From contig NZ_FQZK01000001.1 of NCBI RefSeq assembly GCF_900141985.1, forward strand, positions 1-64,000: 64,000 nucleotides of DNA. The letters are read 5' to 3'. Every line of letters starts with the position of its first letter. Position 1 is the first letter of the stretch. The notes beneath the pieces were generated by a model. That model ran no database searches, was not told the DNA's origin, and was given only the letters and a program-made list of their open reading frames with translations. Positions 48,654 to 57,009 of this stretch are shown piece after piece. A program made the translations under genes and the position numbers. This DNA comes from Nocardiopsis flavescens. Its GTDB lineage: Bacteria; Actinomycetota; Actinomycetes; Streptosporangiales; Streptosporangiaceae.

Positions 48654-48979
48654 CGGTGGCCGGGTCCCGGCGGGGCCCGGATGCGCGCCCGGCGCGCAGC
48701 GCGCGGACCGGGGCCCGAGCGCGGAGGCGGTTTCCGGGCGCTCGCCCACCGGACGGCGCGTGAAGGCGCCCCTGCCGGGCGGTGCCCGGCGGTGCCGCCC
48801 GGCCACCGGCCGTCCGCGGCACGGCGGGCCGACGCGAGGTGGCCGGGGGTCGTGAGGCGGGCGCGGGCGGTGCGGGCGGCCCGGCGGCCGGGGTGGCGCC
48901 GCGAGCCCCACCGGCACCGCAGAGTCTCGCCGCCCCTGCCGGGCGGGGCGGGTGCCACCGGCCTCCGGGGCCGGTACAC
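48654..48979. other. Gene-free stretch between cupin and MFS genes
   Basis: About 325 bases, GC-rich, between convergent genes. No ORF with protein-like composition and no strong hairpin. Nothing further seen. Confidence 0.5.
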
Positions 48980-50164
48980 CTAGCGGTGCGCGCCGGCGCG
49001 GGCGCCGCGCAGCGCGGGGACCGCGGCCACGGCCGCCGCGGCGAACACGGCGGCGACCGCGAACACCGCGGGCAGCCCCCACAGGGTGATGACCGCCGCC
49101 ATCAGCAGCGGGGTCAGGGTGGTACTGACGGCCTGGAGCCAGTTCTGGGCCGCCAGCGCCCGCCCCGCCCACGCCGTCCCGGCGAGTTCGGCCACGGCGG
49201 TGAAGGTCAGCCCGTTGTGCCACATGGTGGACACCAGGCACACCAGGAGCAGGGGCACCGCGGCCCCGTTCCACAGCGGCGGCAGGAGGGTGAGCAGGAG
49301 CAGGGCGGGCGCGGTGGCGGCGGCCAGCCACCGCACCGGCCGCATCCGGTCGCCGGTGCGGTCCGACCACACCCCCAGCAGCAGCCGCCCGACGGCACCC
49401 GGAAGCTGGGCGGCGGCCACCGCGGCACCCGCAGCGGGGGCCTCCCACCCCTGTTCCTGCACCAGGTACACCAGGGCGTAGACCATGAGCGTGACCTGCG
49501 GAACCCCCAGGAGCATGCTGACCCCGTGGACCCGCCACAGGGCCGGGCCCCGGTAGGGGTTGGCGGCGGTGCCCCCGGGGGAGCCGCCGGCGCCGGGCCG
49601 CGCGGGGGGCGGGGCCGCGGTGAGCAGGACCAGGGGGACGGCGGCCAGCGCCAGGGCGGCGGGCAGGGTCATCGCCGGCGCGAACCCCCACCGCTCGGCC
49701 GCCCCGGGCAGGACGAGCGCGGCCAGCGCCACGCCCAGGGGCAGGGCGGACTGGCGCACGCCCATGGCGAATCCGCGTTCGGCGGCGGAGAACCAGGTCA
49801 GGACGAGCCGTCCGCTGGCGGCGTTGACGGGGCCGGCCGCCGCCCCCACGGCCAGCATGACGGCGGACACCCCCCACAGTCCGTCGGCGGCCCGCAGCGC
49901 CGCCAGGGCGGCGGCGGTGAGCAGGAGGCTGAGGACGATGGTGGCCCGCTCGCCGGCCCGGTCGATGACCACGCCCCACAGCAGCAGGGTGAGCAGGAGC
50001 CCGAGGGAGGGCAGGCCCGCCACCGCTCCGGCCTGCGCGGTGCCCGTGCCCAGGGCCTCGCCCAGCTGGGGCAGGACCGCGGGGACGCCGAACACGGCGG
50101 TCACCCCGGCGATCTGGGCCACCATGGCGAAGGACAGGATGACCCAACGGTTGCGCACGCGCAT
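48980..50164 (-). CDS. MFS transporter
   Basis: The protein has 394 residues with twelve membrane helices in two halves. RWVILSFAMVAQIAGVTAVFGVPAVLPQL (helix 1), LLTLLLWGVVIDRAGERATIVLS with the MFS loop motif D-R-x-G-R-like (DRAGER), GAAAGPVNAASGRLVLTWFSAAERGFAMGVRQSALPLGVALA, and LLGVWSDRTGDRMRPVRW as motif A in the second half. It resembles the NarK/OxlT or drug:H+ antiporter families; substrate unknown. ATG 50164 is used; a GTG one codon earlier is possible. Divergent from the DUF2268 gene. Confidence 0.88.
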   Translation of the reverse strand: MRVRNRWVILSFAMVAQIAGVTAVFGVPAVLPQLGEALGTGTAQAGAVAGLPSLGLLLTLLLWGVVIDRAGERATIVLSLLLTAAALAALRAADGLWGVSAVMLAVGAAAGPVNAASGRLVLTWFSAAERGFAMGVRQSALPLGVALAALVLPGAAERWGFAPAMTLPAALALAAVPLVLLTAAPPPARPGAGGSPGGTAANPYRGPALWRVHGVSMLLGVPQVTLMVYALVYLVQEQGWEAPAAGAAVAAAQLPGAVGRLLLGVWSDRTGDRMRPVRWLAAATAPALLLLTLLPPLWNGAAVPLLLVCLVSTMWHNGLTFTAVAELAGTAWAGRALAAQNWLQAVSTTLTPLLMAAVITLWGLPAVFAVAAVFAAAAVAAVPALRGARAGAHR

Positions 50165-50268
50165 CACGACAGCCTAGGCGGGCCGGGTCACGGGGGTGTT
50201 TCCGCGGTGCGGGCCCGGGCGGGCGCGGATTTGCGGTTGCCGCAGCGTCAACCCCTACGGTCGGGGCC

Positions 50269-51159
50269 ATGACGATCACCGTTGTCGACACCCGTACCGG
50301 CATGGAGGGCGTGCTGCGCGCCCCGGCCGCCGACCGCCGCGCCCTGCTGGAGGAGATGCTCGAACCCTCGCGGGGGATGTACCGCTACCACCCCGGCGAG
50401 GTCGACCTCGCCGACGTGCACCTGCGGGGGATGGGGTTCCCGCTGGACCGCGACGGGGAGCGGTGCCTGGCCGCCGTCGGGGAGCTGGCCCGGGCCGACG
50501 CGTGGAACCGGATCGGGGCCGCGATGGAGGGCGCCGCCGCCGAGCTGGCCGGCGCGGTGCCGGGCCTGGAGGTGCACGACATCACCGTGCTGCTCACCCT
50601 GGGCGACCCGGGCGATGCCCACTTCACGGACACGGCCCTGGGGGTGACGGGCTTCGGGGGCATCCCCGGGTACGTCGCCATCACGCTGTGGCCGTCCCCG
50701 GAGAACCTGGAGCGGCTGGAGAGCACCGCCGTGCACGAGCTGCACCACAACCTGCGCTGGGCCCCGGGCGGGGTGGTGTGGAACCCGGCGACGGTGACGG
50801 TGGGCGAGCACATCGTCGGCGAGGGGCTGGCCGACGCGTTCGCCCGGCAGCTGTACGGTGACCGCCTGGGGCACACCCGCATCGGTGTGCCGCACCTGCA
50901 CGACGATGCGGTGTTCGCCAAGGTGGTCACGGGGCTGGAGGTGACCGGCATGGAGAACTTCACGGCCTGGGTGCACGGCGACGAGAGCGCCCGGCGCTTC
51001 GGCACCGCCCCGGTGGGGCTGCCGGCGGGGGCGGGGTACGCGGCCGGGACCCGGCTGGTCGACGCCTACCTGGCGGCGACCGGGCGCACCGCCGCGCAGG
51101 CGCTGCGCGACGACCACGCGCTGATCATCGATACCGCGCTGGGCCGCACGGCCCGGTGA
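50269..51159 (+). CDS. DUF2268 putative zinc protease
   Basis: The protein has 296 residues. The zinc motif HELHH (in VHELHHNLRWAPG, about residue 158) with downstream EHIVGEGLADAFARQLYG, where the Glu of GEGLAD is probably the third ligand, is that of DUF2268. The N-terminal part is helical. These proteins are predicted metalloproteases; the substrate is unknown. The stop overlaps the start of the next gene (TipA-type MerR regulator) by 4 bases, so the two are co-translated. Confidence 0.87.
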   Translation: MTITVVDTRTGMEGVLRAPAADRRALLEEMLEPSRGMYRYHPGEVDLADVHLRGMGFPLDRDGERCLAAVGELARADAWNRIGAAMEGAAAELAGAVPGLEVHDITVLLTLGDPGDAHFTDTALGVTGFGGIPGYVAITLWPSPENLERLESTAVHELHHNLRWAPGGVVWNPATVTVGEHIVGEGLADAFARQLYGDRLGHTRIGVPHLHDDAVFAKVVTGLEVTGMENFTAWVHGDESARRFGTAPVGLPAGAGYAAGTRLVDAYLAATGRTAAQALRDDHALIIDTALGRTAR

Positions 51160-51935
51160 CGGAGGGCGGGGGGACCGCGGTGGAGTGGACGATCGGGGAG
51201 CTGGCCGCCCGGGCGGGCGTCAGCAGCCGTACGCTGCGCCACTACGACCTGGTGGGGCTGCTGCCCCCCTCCCGCACGGGGCCGGGCGGGCTGCGCCACT
51301 ACGGCCCCGGCGAGGTGGCCCGCCTCCAGCGGATCCTGCTGCTGCGCCGCACCGGGATGGGGCTGGCCGACATCGGCCGGGTGCTGTCGGAGGAGCTGGA
51401 CGAGGTCGAGGGGCTGCGGGCGCACGTGGCGGCGCTGGAGGAGGAGCGCGAGCGCGTCGACCGGCGGCTGCGGGCGGTGCGGCACACCCTGCGGGCGCGG
51501 GAGGCGGGGGTGGACCCCAGCCCGGACGTGATGCTGGAGGGCTTCAACGACCGCTACGAGGAGGAGGTCGTGCGGCGCTGGGGCGAGGAGGCGTTCCGGG
51601 CGGCCAACGACTGGTGGCACGGCAAGGGCCTGGCCGGACAGCAGGAGTGGAAGCGCCGGGCCCAGGCCCTGGTGGCCGACTGGGCGGCGGCCCACCGCGA
51701 GGGCGCCGCCCCCGGCTCCGCGCGTGCCCGCGACCTGGCGGTCCGGCACGTGGAGTGGCTGGCGGTCCCGGGGACGCCGCTGCACGCGGGGGAGCGGGAG
51801 CGCTCGGTCGAGATGGTGGAGTGCCTGGCCGACGCCTACGCGAAGGATCCGGCGTACGCCCACATCTTCCGGGACGCCGAGGTCGCGGAGTTCGTGCGCG
51901 AGGCGCTGTACGTGCACACCCGCACCCGCATGTAG
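51156..51935 (+). CDS. MerR family regulator with TipAS antibiotic-recognition domain
   Basis: The protein has 259 residues. MerR HTH (about 10-78): WTIGELAARAGVSSRTLRHYDLVGLLPP then LRHYGPGEVARLQRILLLRRTG. A coiled helix follows (EGLRAHVAALEEERERVDRRLRAV). The C-terminal TipAS domain has FNDRYEEEVVRRWGEEAFRAANDWWHGKGLAGQQEW and HVEWLAVPGTPLH. TipAS binds thiopeptide antibiotics and other peptides. Start GTG 51156 overlaps the DUF2268 stop. The pairing with a zinc protease suggests a cassette that senses and degrades peptides. Confidence 0.9.
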   Translation: MTEGGGTAVEWTIGELAARAGVSSRTLRHYDLVGLLPPSRTGPGGLRHYGPGEVARLQRILLLRRTGMGLADIGRVLSEELDEVEGLRAHVAALEEERERVDRRLRAVRHTLRAREAGVDPSPDVMLEGFNDRYEEEVVRRWGEEAFRAANDWWHGKGLAGQQEWKRRAQALVADWAAAHREGAAPGSARARDLAVRHVEWLAVPGTPLHAGERERSVEMVECLADAYAKDPAYAHIFRDAEVAEFVREALYVHTRTRM

Positions 51936-52066
51936 GGGGGCGGGGCCGGCGGGCTCCGCGGGGGGCGGGCCCGGCCACGGCGGTGCCGGCCCGGTGCGCG
52001 CCGTGGGGGGCGGCCGGCACCGCGAGGGCGGGGTGGCCCGGGTGCGCCGCGGGGGCGGGTTCCCTG

Positions 52067-52105
52067 CTACAGTCATGACCACTTCAAGTGGAGTACTTTG
52101 AATGG
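52067..52105 (+). promoter_or_regulatory. Promoter and operator of the RibD-like reductase/ArsR operon
   Basis: A -10-like TACAGT (52067-52072) is followed by CCACTTCAAGTGG (52079-52091), a palindrome with a single central base, and by ACTTTGAAT (52095-52103), a relative of ACTTCAAGT placed 14 bases away. An ArsR-type gene is the second gene of the operon, so these are probably its binding sites. Confidence 0.5.
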
Positions 52106-52114
52106 AGTGGTTTC

Positions 52115-52711
52115 ATGCGTGAACTCGTCTACTACGCCGCCGTCTCCCTGGACGGGCGCATCGCCGGGCCCGGCGGGGAGTTCGACTTCTTCTTCGCCCC
52201 GCTGGCCGACGAGGAGCGCTCGGCCGCCTACAACGCCTGGGTGGACGCCCGCTTCCCCGAGGCCACGCCCACCGCGGGCCGCGCCGCGGCCGGGCTCCAG
52301 GACGTCCCCAACGCCCGCTTCGACACCGTGGTCATGGGGCTGGGCACCTACCGGGCCGCCTACGACCACGGCATCGAGAGCCCCTACGCCCACCTGCGCC
52401 AGTACGTGGTGTCCACGACCCTGGGGCCGGTCTCCGCCCCGGAGGTGACCGTGGTCGGCGGCGACCCGGTGGGGCTGGTGCGCGGGCTCAAGGCGCAGGA
52501 CTCCGGCCTGGACATCTGGCTGTGCGGGGGCGGCCGGCTCGCCGGGGCCCTGCTGCCCGAGATCGACCGCCTGGTGCTCAAGGCCTACCCGGTGCTGGCC
52601 GGCACGGGCGTGCCCCTGGTGGAGGGCGGGTTCGACCCCGGGCTGTTCGAGGTCCGGGACCGGCAGGTGTTCGACAACGGGGTGAGCGTCACCGAGTACG
52701 CCCGGGTGTGA
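52115..52711 (+). CDS. Dihydrofolate reductase family protein (RibD C-terminal fold)
   Basis: The protein has 198 residues. MRELVYYAAVSLDGRIAGPGGEFDFF, VVMGLGTYRAAYDHG, QYVVSTTLG, and DIWLCGGGRLAGALLPEIDRLVLKAYPVLAGTGVPLVEGG are the marks of YyaP/YwjB-type RibD-like proteins, which bind NADPH and reduce unknown substrates. ATG 52115 is used; the in-frame upstream codons lie in the operator. The ArsR gene after it is probably its repressor. Confidence 0.9.
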   Translation: MRELVYYAAVSLDGRIAGPGGEFDFFFAPLADEERSAAYNAWVDARFPEATPTAGRAAAGLQDVPNARFDTVVMGLGTYRAAYDHGIESPYAHLRQYVVSTTLGPVSAPEVTVVGGDPVGLVRGLKAQDSGLDIWLCGGGRLAGALLPEIDRLVLKAYPVLAGTGVPLVEGGFDPGLFEVRDRQVFDNGVSVTEYARV

Positions 52712-52720
52712 GGCGCGGGG

Positions 52721-52738
52721 CGGCCCGGGCCCGGGCCG
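52721..52738. terminator. 18-bp palindrome between reductase and ArsR genes
   Basis: CGGCCCGGG mirrored perfectly, in the 46-base gap. It may reduce read-through into the regulator gene rather than end the operon. Confidence 0.35.
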
Positions 52739-52757
52739 CCGCTCGTAAGATGACCGC

Positions 52758-53093
52758 ATGGACACCGAGCGCATCCCCCGGCACCCCGACGTCGGAGCCC
52801 TCACGCTCCAGCGCCTGCTGGAGGCGCTGGTGGACCCGGTGCGCCGCAGTATCGTCGAGCAGCTCTACGACGCCCCCGCCGCGGTGGCCTGCGGCGGGTT
52901 CGACCTGCCGGTGGGCAAGTCCACCGCCACCCACCACTTCCGCGTCCTGCGCGAGGCCGGGCTCATCCGCCAGTACTACGAGGGCACCTCGCGGATGAAC
53001 GCCCTGCGCCGCGCGGAGGTCGAGGCCGCCTTCCCCGGCGTGCTGGACGCCGTCGTGAGCGCCGACCGCGCCGGGCGCGCCCCCGCCCTCTAG
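52758..53093 (+). CDS. ArsR-type winged HTH regulator
   Basis: The protein has 111 residues. LLEALVDPVRRSIVEQLYDAP, FDLPVGKSTATHHFRVLREAGLIRQYYEGTSRMNALRRAEVEAAFPGVL is a compact HTH_20/ArsR domain with recognition helix STATHHFRVL. It has no metal-binding cysteines in the usual places (one Cys in AVACGGF). It follows the RibD-like reductase on the same strand and probably controls it through the ACTT-type operator upstream. Confidence 0.9.
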   Translation: MDTERIPRHPDVGALTLQRLLEALVDPVRRSIVEQLYDAPAAVACGGFDLPVGKSTATHHFRVLREAGLIRQYYEGTSRMNALRRAEVEAAFPGVLDAVVSADRAGRAPAL

Positions 53094-53139
53094 CCGGGCC
53101 GCCCGCCCTGCCCGCCGCGCCCGCCCCGGGGCGCGGCTC

Positions 53140-54312
53140 CTAGCGGTCCGCGGCGGCCAGGGGGCCGCCGCCGGCCAGGGCCAGGTCGGCGAACCGCTCG
53201 CCGATGCGCCGGTGGGCCTCGGGGCCCGGGTGCAGGCCGTCGGGCAGCGGCAGCTCGGCCGCGTCCGCCTCCCCGTACAGCTCCAGGCCGTCCAGGTAAT
53301 GCAGGTGCGGGTCCTGCGGCGCCCGCTCGGCGACGATGCGGGCCAGCTCGCGGCGGATGTCGGCGAGTGCGAGCCGCCCGGCCGCGCGGTCGGCCGCGTC
53401 GCCCGTGGCCAGGTAGGACAGCCGCCCCTGCGCCAGGGCCCCGGTGTCCATCGCCGTGGGCCCGGGCACCTCCTCGTGCAGGGCGCAGTGGATCGCGGAG
53501 ACCACCAGCAGCGGCGTGTCCGGGTGGCCCTCGCGCACGGTGTCCAGGAACCCGTGCACGGCCGGGCCGAAGGCCCGCAGCCGCATGGCGTCCGCGTTGA
53601 CGACGTTGATGCCGAACTTGACGCTGATGGCGTCCGCCGGGATCCCGCGCAGGGCGCGGGCGGTGAACGGGTCCACCATGGCGTTCCCGCTCAGGCCGGT
53701 GTTGACCAGGTCGACCCCGGCCCGCAGCGCGGCGACCGCGGGCCAGGTGCCGGTGGGGCTCGCCGCGTCCGACCCGTGGCTGACGGAGCTGCCGTGGTGC
53801 AGCCACACCCGCCGGCCGCGGTCGGGCGCGGCGAGGACGGGGGCGTCGGTGCGCAGGGAGACCGGGACGGTGGCCTCGTTGTGCGGCAGCCAGATCTCGA
53901 CGTCCTTGTCGCGGTCGGGCAGGCCGGTGAAGCGCACGGTCCCCACGGGGCCGGGGCGGCGCTCCACGCTCTGGGAGGCGAGGTCGATGAGGAGGGCCTC
54001 GCCGCCGTCCACGGTGCCCTGGGCGGTGAGGCGCCCGTCGACGAGCAGGTCGTAGACCCCGGCCGGGCGCGGCGGGGCGCCGGCGTAGGAGCGCTTGGTG
54101 GCCAGGGCGTCCAGTTCGACGACGGTGGCGCGGGTGCGCAGGGCCAGCCGCACGCCCGAGGTCTGGGCGGCGATGTCGTCCAGGAGCGGGTCGGGCGCCT
54201 GGGCCAGGGCCCGTGCGGGCAGGCGCAGGGGCCGGAGCCCGTGTTCGGTGGGGCGCAGTTCGACGGCCCCGCGCAGCAGGTCGGCGGTGACCGGGGTGGT
54301 GGTGAGGTCCAT
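53140..54312 (-). CDS. SGNH/GDSL hydrolase family protein
   Basis: The protein has 390 residues. The N-terminal about 160 residues form a beta-rich, jelly-roll-like part (LRPLRLPARALAQAPDPLLDDIAAQTSGVRLALRT). The SGNH part starts at VWLHHGSSVSHGSDA (block I Ser), LVNTGLSGNAMVDP (block II Gly), ISVKFGINVVNADAMR (block III Asn), and ends with DGLHPGPEAHRR (block V Asp and His). The two-domain layout resembles acetyl xylan esterase AxeA-like (CE2-type) proteins, with no signal peptide. A TetR regulator lies immediately upstream. Confidence 0.87.
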   Translation of the reverse strand: MDLTTTPVTADLLRGAVELRPTEHGLRPLRLPARALAQAPDPLLDDIAAQTSGVRLALRTRATVVELDALATKRSYAGAPPRPAGVYDLLVDGRLTAQGTVDGGEALLIDLASQSVERRPGPVGTVRFTGLPDRDKDVEIWLPHNEATVPVSLRTDAPVLAAPDRGRRVWLHHGSSVSHGSDAASPTGTWPAVAALRAGVDLVNTGLSGNAMVDPFTARALRGIPADAISVKFGINVVNADAMRLRAFGPAVHGFLDTVREGHPDTPLLVVSAIHCALHEEVPGPTAMDTGALAQGRLSYLATGDAADRAAGRLALADIRRELARIVAERAPQDPHLHYLDGLELYGEADAAELPLPDGLHPGPEAHRRIGERFADLALAGGGPLAAADR

Positions 54313-54322
54313 GGCGGTGTTC

Positions 54323-54901
54323 CTAGGTGTGGTCGGGTGCGGGCCAGTTCCGCAGCAGGGAGTCGAGGGCGTCCAGGGTGCGCTCCCAGGTGGCCTGGGT
54401 GTCGGGGGCGCTGTGGTCGAAGCCGCCGCCCGCCTCCAGGCTCACGTAGCCGTGCAGGGCCGCGCCGAGCAGCCGCACGGCGGCGGTCTCCTCGCCCTCG
54501 GGCAGGTCGTAGCCGCGCAGGACGGCGCGGGTCATCCGGGCGTGCCGGGGTCCGGCGCTGTCGGCGGCGGTGGCCGGGTCGAGCCGGAACCGCGCGGCGG
54601 TGTAGCGGCCGGGGTGGACGCGCGCGTAGTCGCGGTAGGTGTCGGCCAGGGCGGTCAGGGCCTCCTTGCCCGAGCGTCCGGCCAGGGCGTCGGCGGCCCG
54701 GTCGGCGAGTTCCTCCAGGGCCAGCAGGGCGATGCGGGTCTTGAGGTCGTGGGAGTTCTTCAGATGCGAGTACAGGCTCGCGACCTTGACGCCGCACCGC
54801 CGGGCGACCTCGGAGAGGGTGACGTGCTCGAAGCCGGCCTCGTCGGCCAGGTCGGCGCCCGCCCGGACCAGGAGTTCGGGGCTGAGCCCCGCGCGTGCCA
54901 T
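54323..54901 (-). CDS. TetR/AcrR family transcriptional regulator
   Basis: The protein has 192 residues. HTH (about 8-55): LVRAGADLADEAGFEHVTLSEVARRCGVKVASLYSHLKNSHDLKTRIALLALEEL, with a WHG-type C-terminal domain (AALHGYVSLEAGGGFDH). ATG 54901 is used with GGGGAG at a good distance; ATG 54904 is in frame. It lies 10 bases upstream of the SGNH hydrolase, so they share an operon. The CCTAAAG-type palindrome upstream is the likely operator. Confidence 0.9.
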   Translation of the reverse strand: MARAGLSPELLVRAGADLADEAGFEHVTLSEVARRCGVKVASLYSHLKNSHDLKTRIALLALEELADRAADALAGRSGKEALTALADTYRDYARVHPGRYTAARFRLDPATAADSAGPRHARMTRAVLRGYDLPEGEETAAVRLLGAALHGYVSLEAGGGFDHSAPDTQATWERTLDALDSLLRNWPAPDHT

Positions 54902-54939
54902 CATCTTCTCCCCTTTCACCTTCAGGGAATCTACTTCTC

Positions 54940-54954
54940 CCTAAAGGCTTTAGG
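54940..54954. promoter_or_regulatory. Probable TetR operator
   Basis: CCTAAAGGCTTTAGG: perfect 7-bp arms around a central G. It lies in the only AT-rich stretch of the gap, about 40 bases before the TetR start. A weaker AGGGA..TCCCT pair (54924-54942) overlaps it. Confidence 0.6.
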
Positions 54955-55122
54955 CAAAGGGGATATGCCCGTGGGGGGTGAGGCGCCGGTCACGGCGGCC
55001 GTCGGCGGACGGCCGGGGTCGCGGGCCGCGTCGGCGTGCTCCCGCGGGTCCGCCCGCACCGGGTGGGCGCCGGCCGACCGCCGCCGGGAGCCCTCACACG
55101 CGCCGCGCCCCGGGGCGGCCCC

Positions 55123-56292
55123 TCAGCCGTGCCACTCGCACACCATGACGGTGGCGTCGTCGGTGAGCCTTCCGTGGTGGTGGGCGAGCACGGCCTGCGT
55201 CAGCCGCCGCAGGGTCTCGGGCACGGGCAGGCGGGAGGTCTCGCCGCGCAGGATGAAGTCCGCGAACCGCTCCAGCCCGAACTCCCGTCCCCGCGCGTCC
55301 CGGGCCTCGGTGATCCCGTCGGTGTACAGCAGGACCCGGTCGCCGGGCTCCAGCGGCTCCCGGCACACCGTGACGGGCAGCCCCAGGTCCATCCCCAGCG
55401 GGTGGGAGGGGTCGCAGGGCAGCTCCCTGGCCCTGCCGCCGCGGATGAGCACGGGCGGCAGGTGGCCGCAGTCGACCCAGGACAGGACGCCGGTGCGCGT
55501 GTCGAGCTCGCACATCAGGGCCGTGGTGAAGCGCGAGCGCACCCACTCCTCGGTGAGGATGGCCTCGACCGCCCGGGGCATCGTCTCCAGGTCGGTGCCC
55601 CTCCGCCGCTGGTTGCGGTAGGCGCCCACCGCCAGGTTCGCGAGCAGGCCGGCGGCGTTGTCGTGGCCCATGGCGTCGAAGATCGCCAGGCTGATGCCCT
55701 CGCCGCCCAGGGCGTAGTCGAAGGAGTCGCCGGCGTTGTCGTAGGCGGGTTCGGTGACCGCCGAGATGGTCACCCTCTCGTTGGAGAAGGTGCTGGGCGG
55801 CATCAGCGTCCACTGCATCTCCGAGGCCACCGACATGGGCCGGGTACGGATCAGCCGAGCGTAGGCGTCGCTGTTGGAGCGCTTGTCGACGATGAGCAGC
55901 CCCACCATCGAGGCCAGGGTGCGCGCGGCGTCCAGGTCGGCCCCGTCGGGGAAGGCGACGTGCAGGACGCCCAGGCGCTCGGTGCCGTCCAGGAGCGGGA
56001 GCCAGTAGCGGTCCTCGGCGCCGATGCGCACCGGGACGCCCCGGATGTAGGCCAGGCCCGCCACGGTGCCGTCCACCCGCACCTCCCGTCCCCGGCGGTG
56101 GCCGTCCTCGCCCCGGCCGGTGGCCTCGCGCAGGACGCGCTGCTGGCGGTCGGCCAGGTAGATGAGGACATCCGCCAGACCGGCGCGGGCCGCCTGGCGG
56201 GCGACCATGGCGGGGAGCTCGGTGAAGGACCGCAGGTGGCCGTCCCGTGCCATGGACGCCACGGCGGTCTCGATGCCGCAGTGCGGTTTCAT
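55123..56292 (-). CDS. PP2C/SpoIIE-type serine phosphatase with GAF-like domain
   Basis: The protein has 389 residues. The N-terminal part (about 20-150) resembles a GAF sensor (LADVLIYLADRQQRVLREATG, YWLPLLDGTERLGVLHVAFP). The SpoIIE phosphatase (about 165-389) has AYDNAGDSFDYALGGEGISLAIFDAMGHDNAAGLLANLAVGAYRN with metal-binding Asp residues in AGDSFD and DAMGH, and ends RLTDDATVMVCEW with the last metal Asp (DDAT). Such proteins usually act on anti-anti-sigma factors in stress or development; no partner is adjacent. Confidence 0.9.
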   Translation of the reverse strand: MKPHCGIETAVASMARDGHLRSFTELPAMVARQAARAGLADVLIYLADRQQRVLREATGRGEDGHRRGREVRVDGTVAGLAYIRGVPVRIGAEDRYWLPLLDGTERLGVLHVAFPDGADLDAARTLASMVGLLIVDKRSNSDAYARLIRTRPMSVASEMQWTLMPPSTFSNERVTISAVTEPAYDNAGDSFDYALGGEGISLAIFDAMGHDNAAGLLANLAVGAYRNQRRRGTDLETMPRAVEAILTEEWVRSRFTTALMCELDTRTGVLSWVDCGHLPPVLIRGGRARELPCDPSHPLGMDLGLPVTVCREPLEPGDRVLLYTDGITEARDARGREFGLERFADFILRGETSRLPVPETLRRLTQAVLAHHHGRLTDDATVMVCEWHG

Positions 56293-56528
56293 CTTTGCAC
56301 CAGTCCTTCGCCTCGGCTTCGCGCGCGTGCGGCGGCGGGACCACCGGGATCCGGTGTCCGCGCCGGCCGGACGCGGGGCCGGGTCGGAGCCCGTGTGCGC
56401 GTGTTCGGCACCCGTCCGCCGCCGGGGGCGGCACGGGCGGCCGCCCCGTCCCCGGGGAGGCGGTCGTTGGGGTCGTCCCCCGTTCCGGGGCCGCCCACAC
56501 CCCGGGGCCCTCCCGGAGCGGGGCGGGG

Positions 56529-56860
56529 TCAGCCCGCGTCGCCGGTGAACCGGTGGGAGATGTCCTCCCAGGTGAGGGGTTCGCGCCAGTCCCGGGCCGC
56601 GGTGAGCCAGCCCGACATCGCGGTGGCGACCTCGACGGAGGAGTCGCTGAAGGCACGGTGGTGGGAGTGGGGGCCGCCGTCGCGGTATTCGAGCTCGTAG
56701 CCGCCCCCGTCGAACCGCCACACCTGCACGTAGTGGTCGCCGTCGCGGTCGACGATGAGGAAGCGGTTGCCGCCCCCAGGTTCGCCACCATCGTGTCCAC
56801 GTCCCGCGGGGTGGGGTCGAAGACCTTCCGTCCGCGCTCGTCCCATGCCGTGATCGCCAT
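56529..56860 (-). pseudogene. Hypothetical protein with one-base frameshift in a G-run
   Basis: From ATG 56860 the protein reads MAITAWDERGRKVFDPTPRDVDTMVANL, then loses frame. In the next frame it continues GGNRFLIVDRDGDHYVQVWRFDGGGYELEYRDGG, AFSDSSVEVATAMSGWL and EPLTWEDISHRFTGDAG to TGA at 56529. The break falls in a run of five G (five C on the top strand, 56773-56777); one more G would restore a 110-residue protein. I do not recognise the family, though small one-domain proteins of this make-up often act as immunity or barrier factors. Replication slippage, phase variation or a base-call error are all possible. Confidence 0.7.
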
Positions 56861-56912
56861 GGTGACGAGTATGGGGCAGGGGTGCGACACCGGTGGGCGG
56901 CGCGCCCCGACA

Positions 56913-56953
56913 TTCCCTTTGACTCCGCACAATAGGGAAGTTTAAGGTACAAT
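56913..56953 (+). promoter_or_regulatory. AT-rich control region before the alpha/beta hydrolase
   Basis: TTCCCT (56913-56918) and AGGGAA (56934-56939) form an inverted repeat. TTGACT (56919-56924) and TACAAT (56948-56953) look like good -35 and -10 boxes, but the spacing is 23 bp, too wide for a standard promoter. Together they suggest a regulated promoter, perhaps one needing an activator that bends DNA. Confidence 0.4.
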
Positions 56954-57009
56954 AACACGACCAAATGGGGAGTGATGCGCCGTGGTGCGCATGGAGAGGG
57001 GAGACGCCC

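Noticed and set aside
56913..56953. Standard sigma-70 promoter TTGACT/TACAAT
   Set aside because: The spacing of 23 bp is too wide; kept only as an operator-like region.
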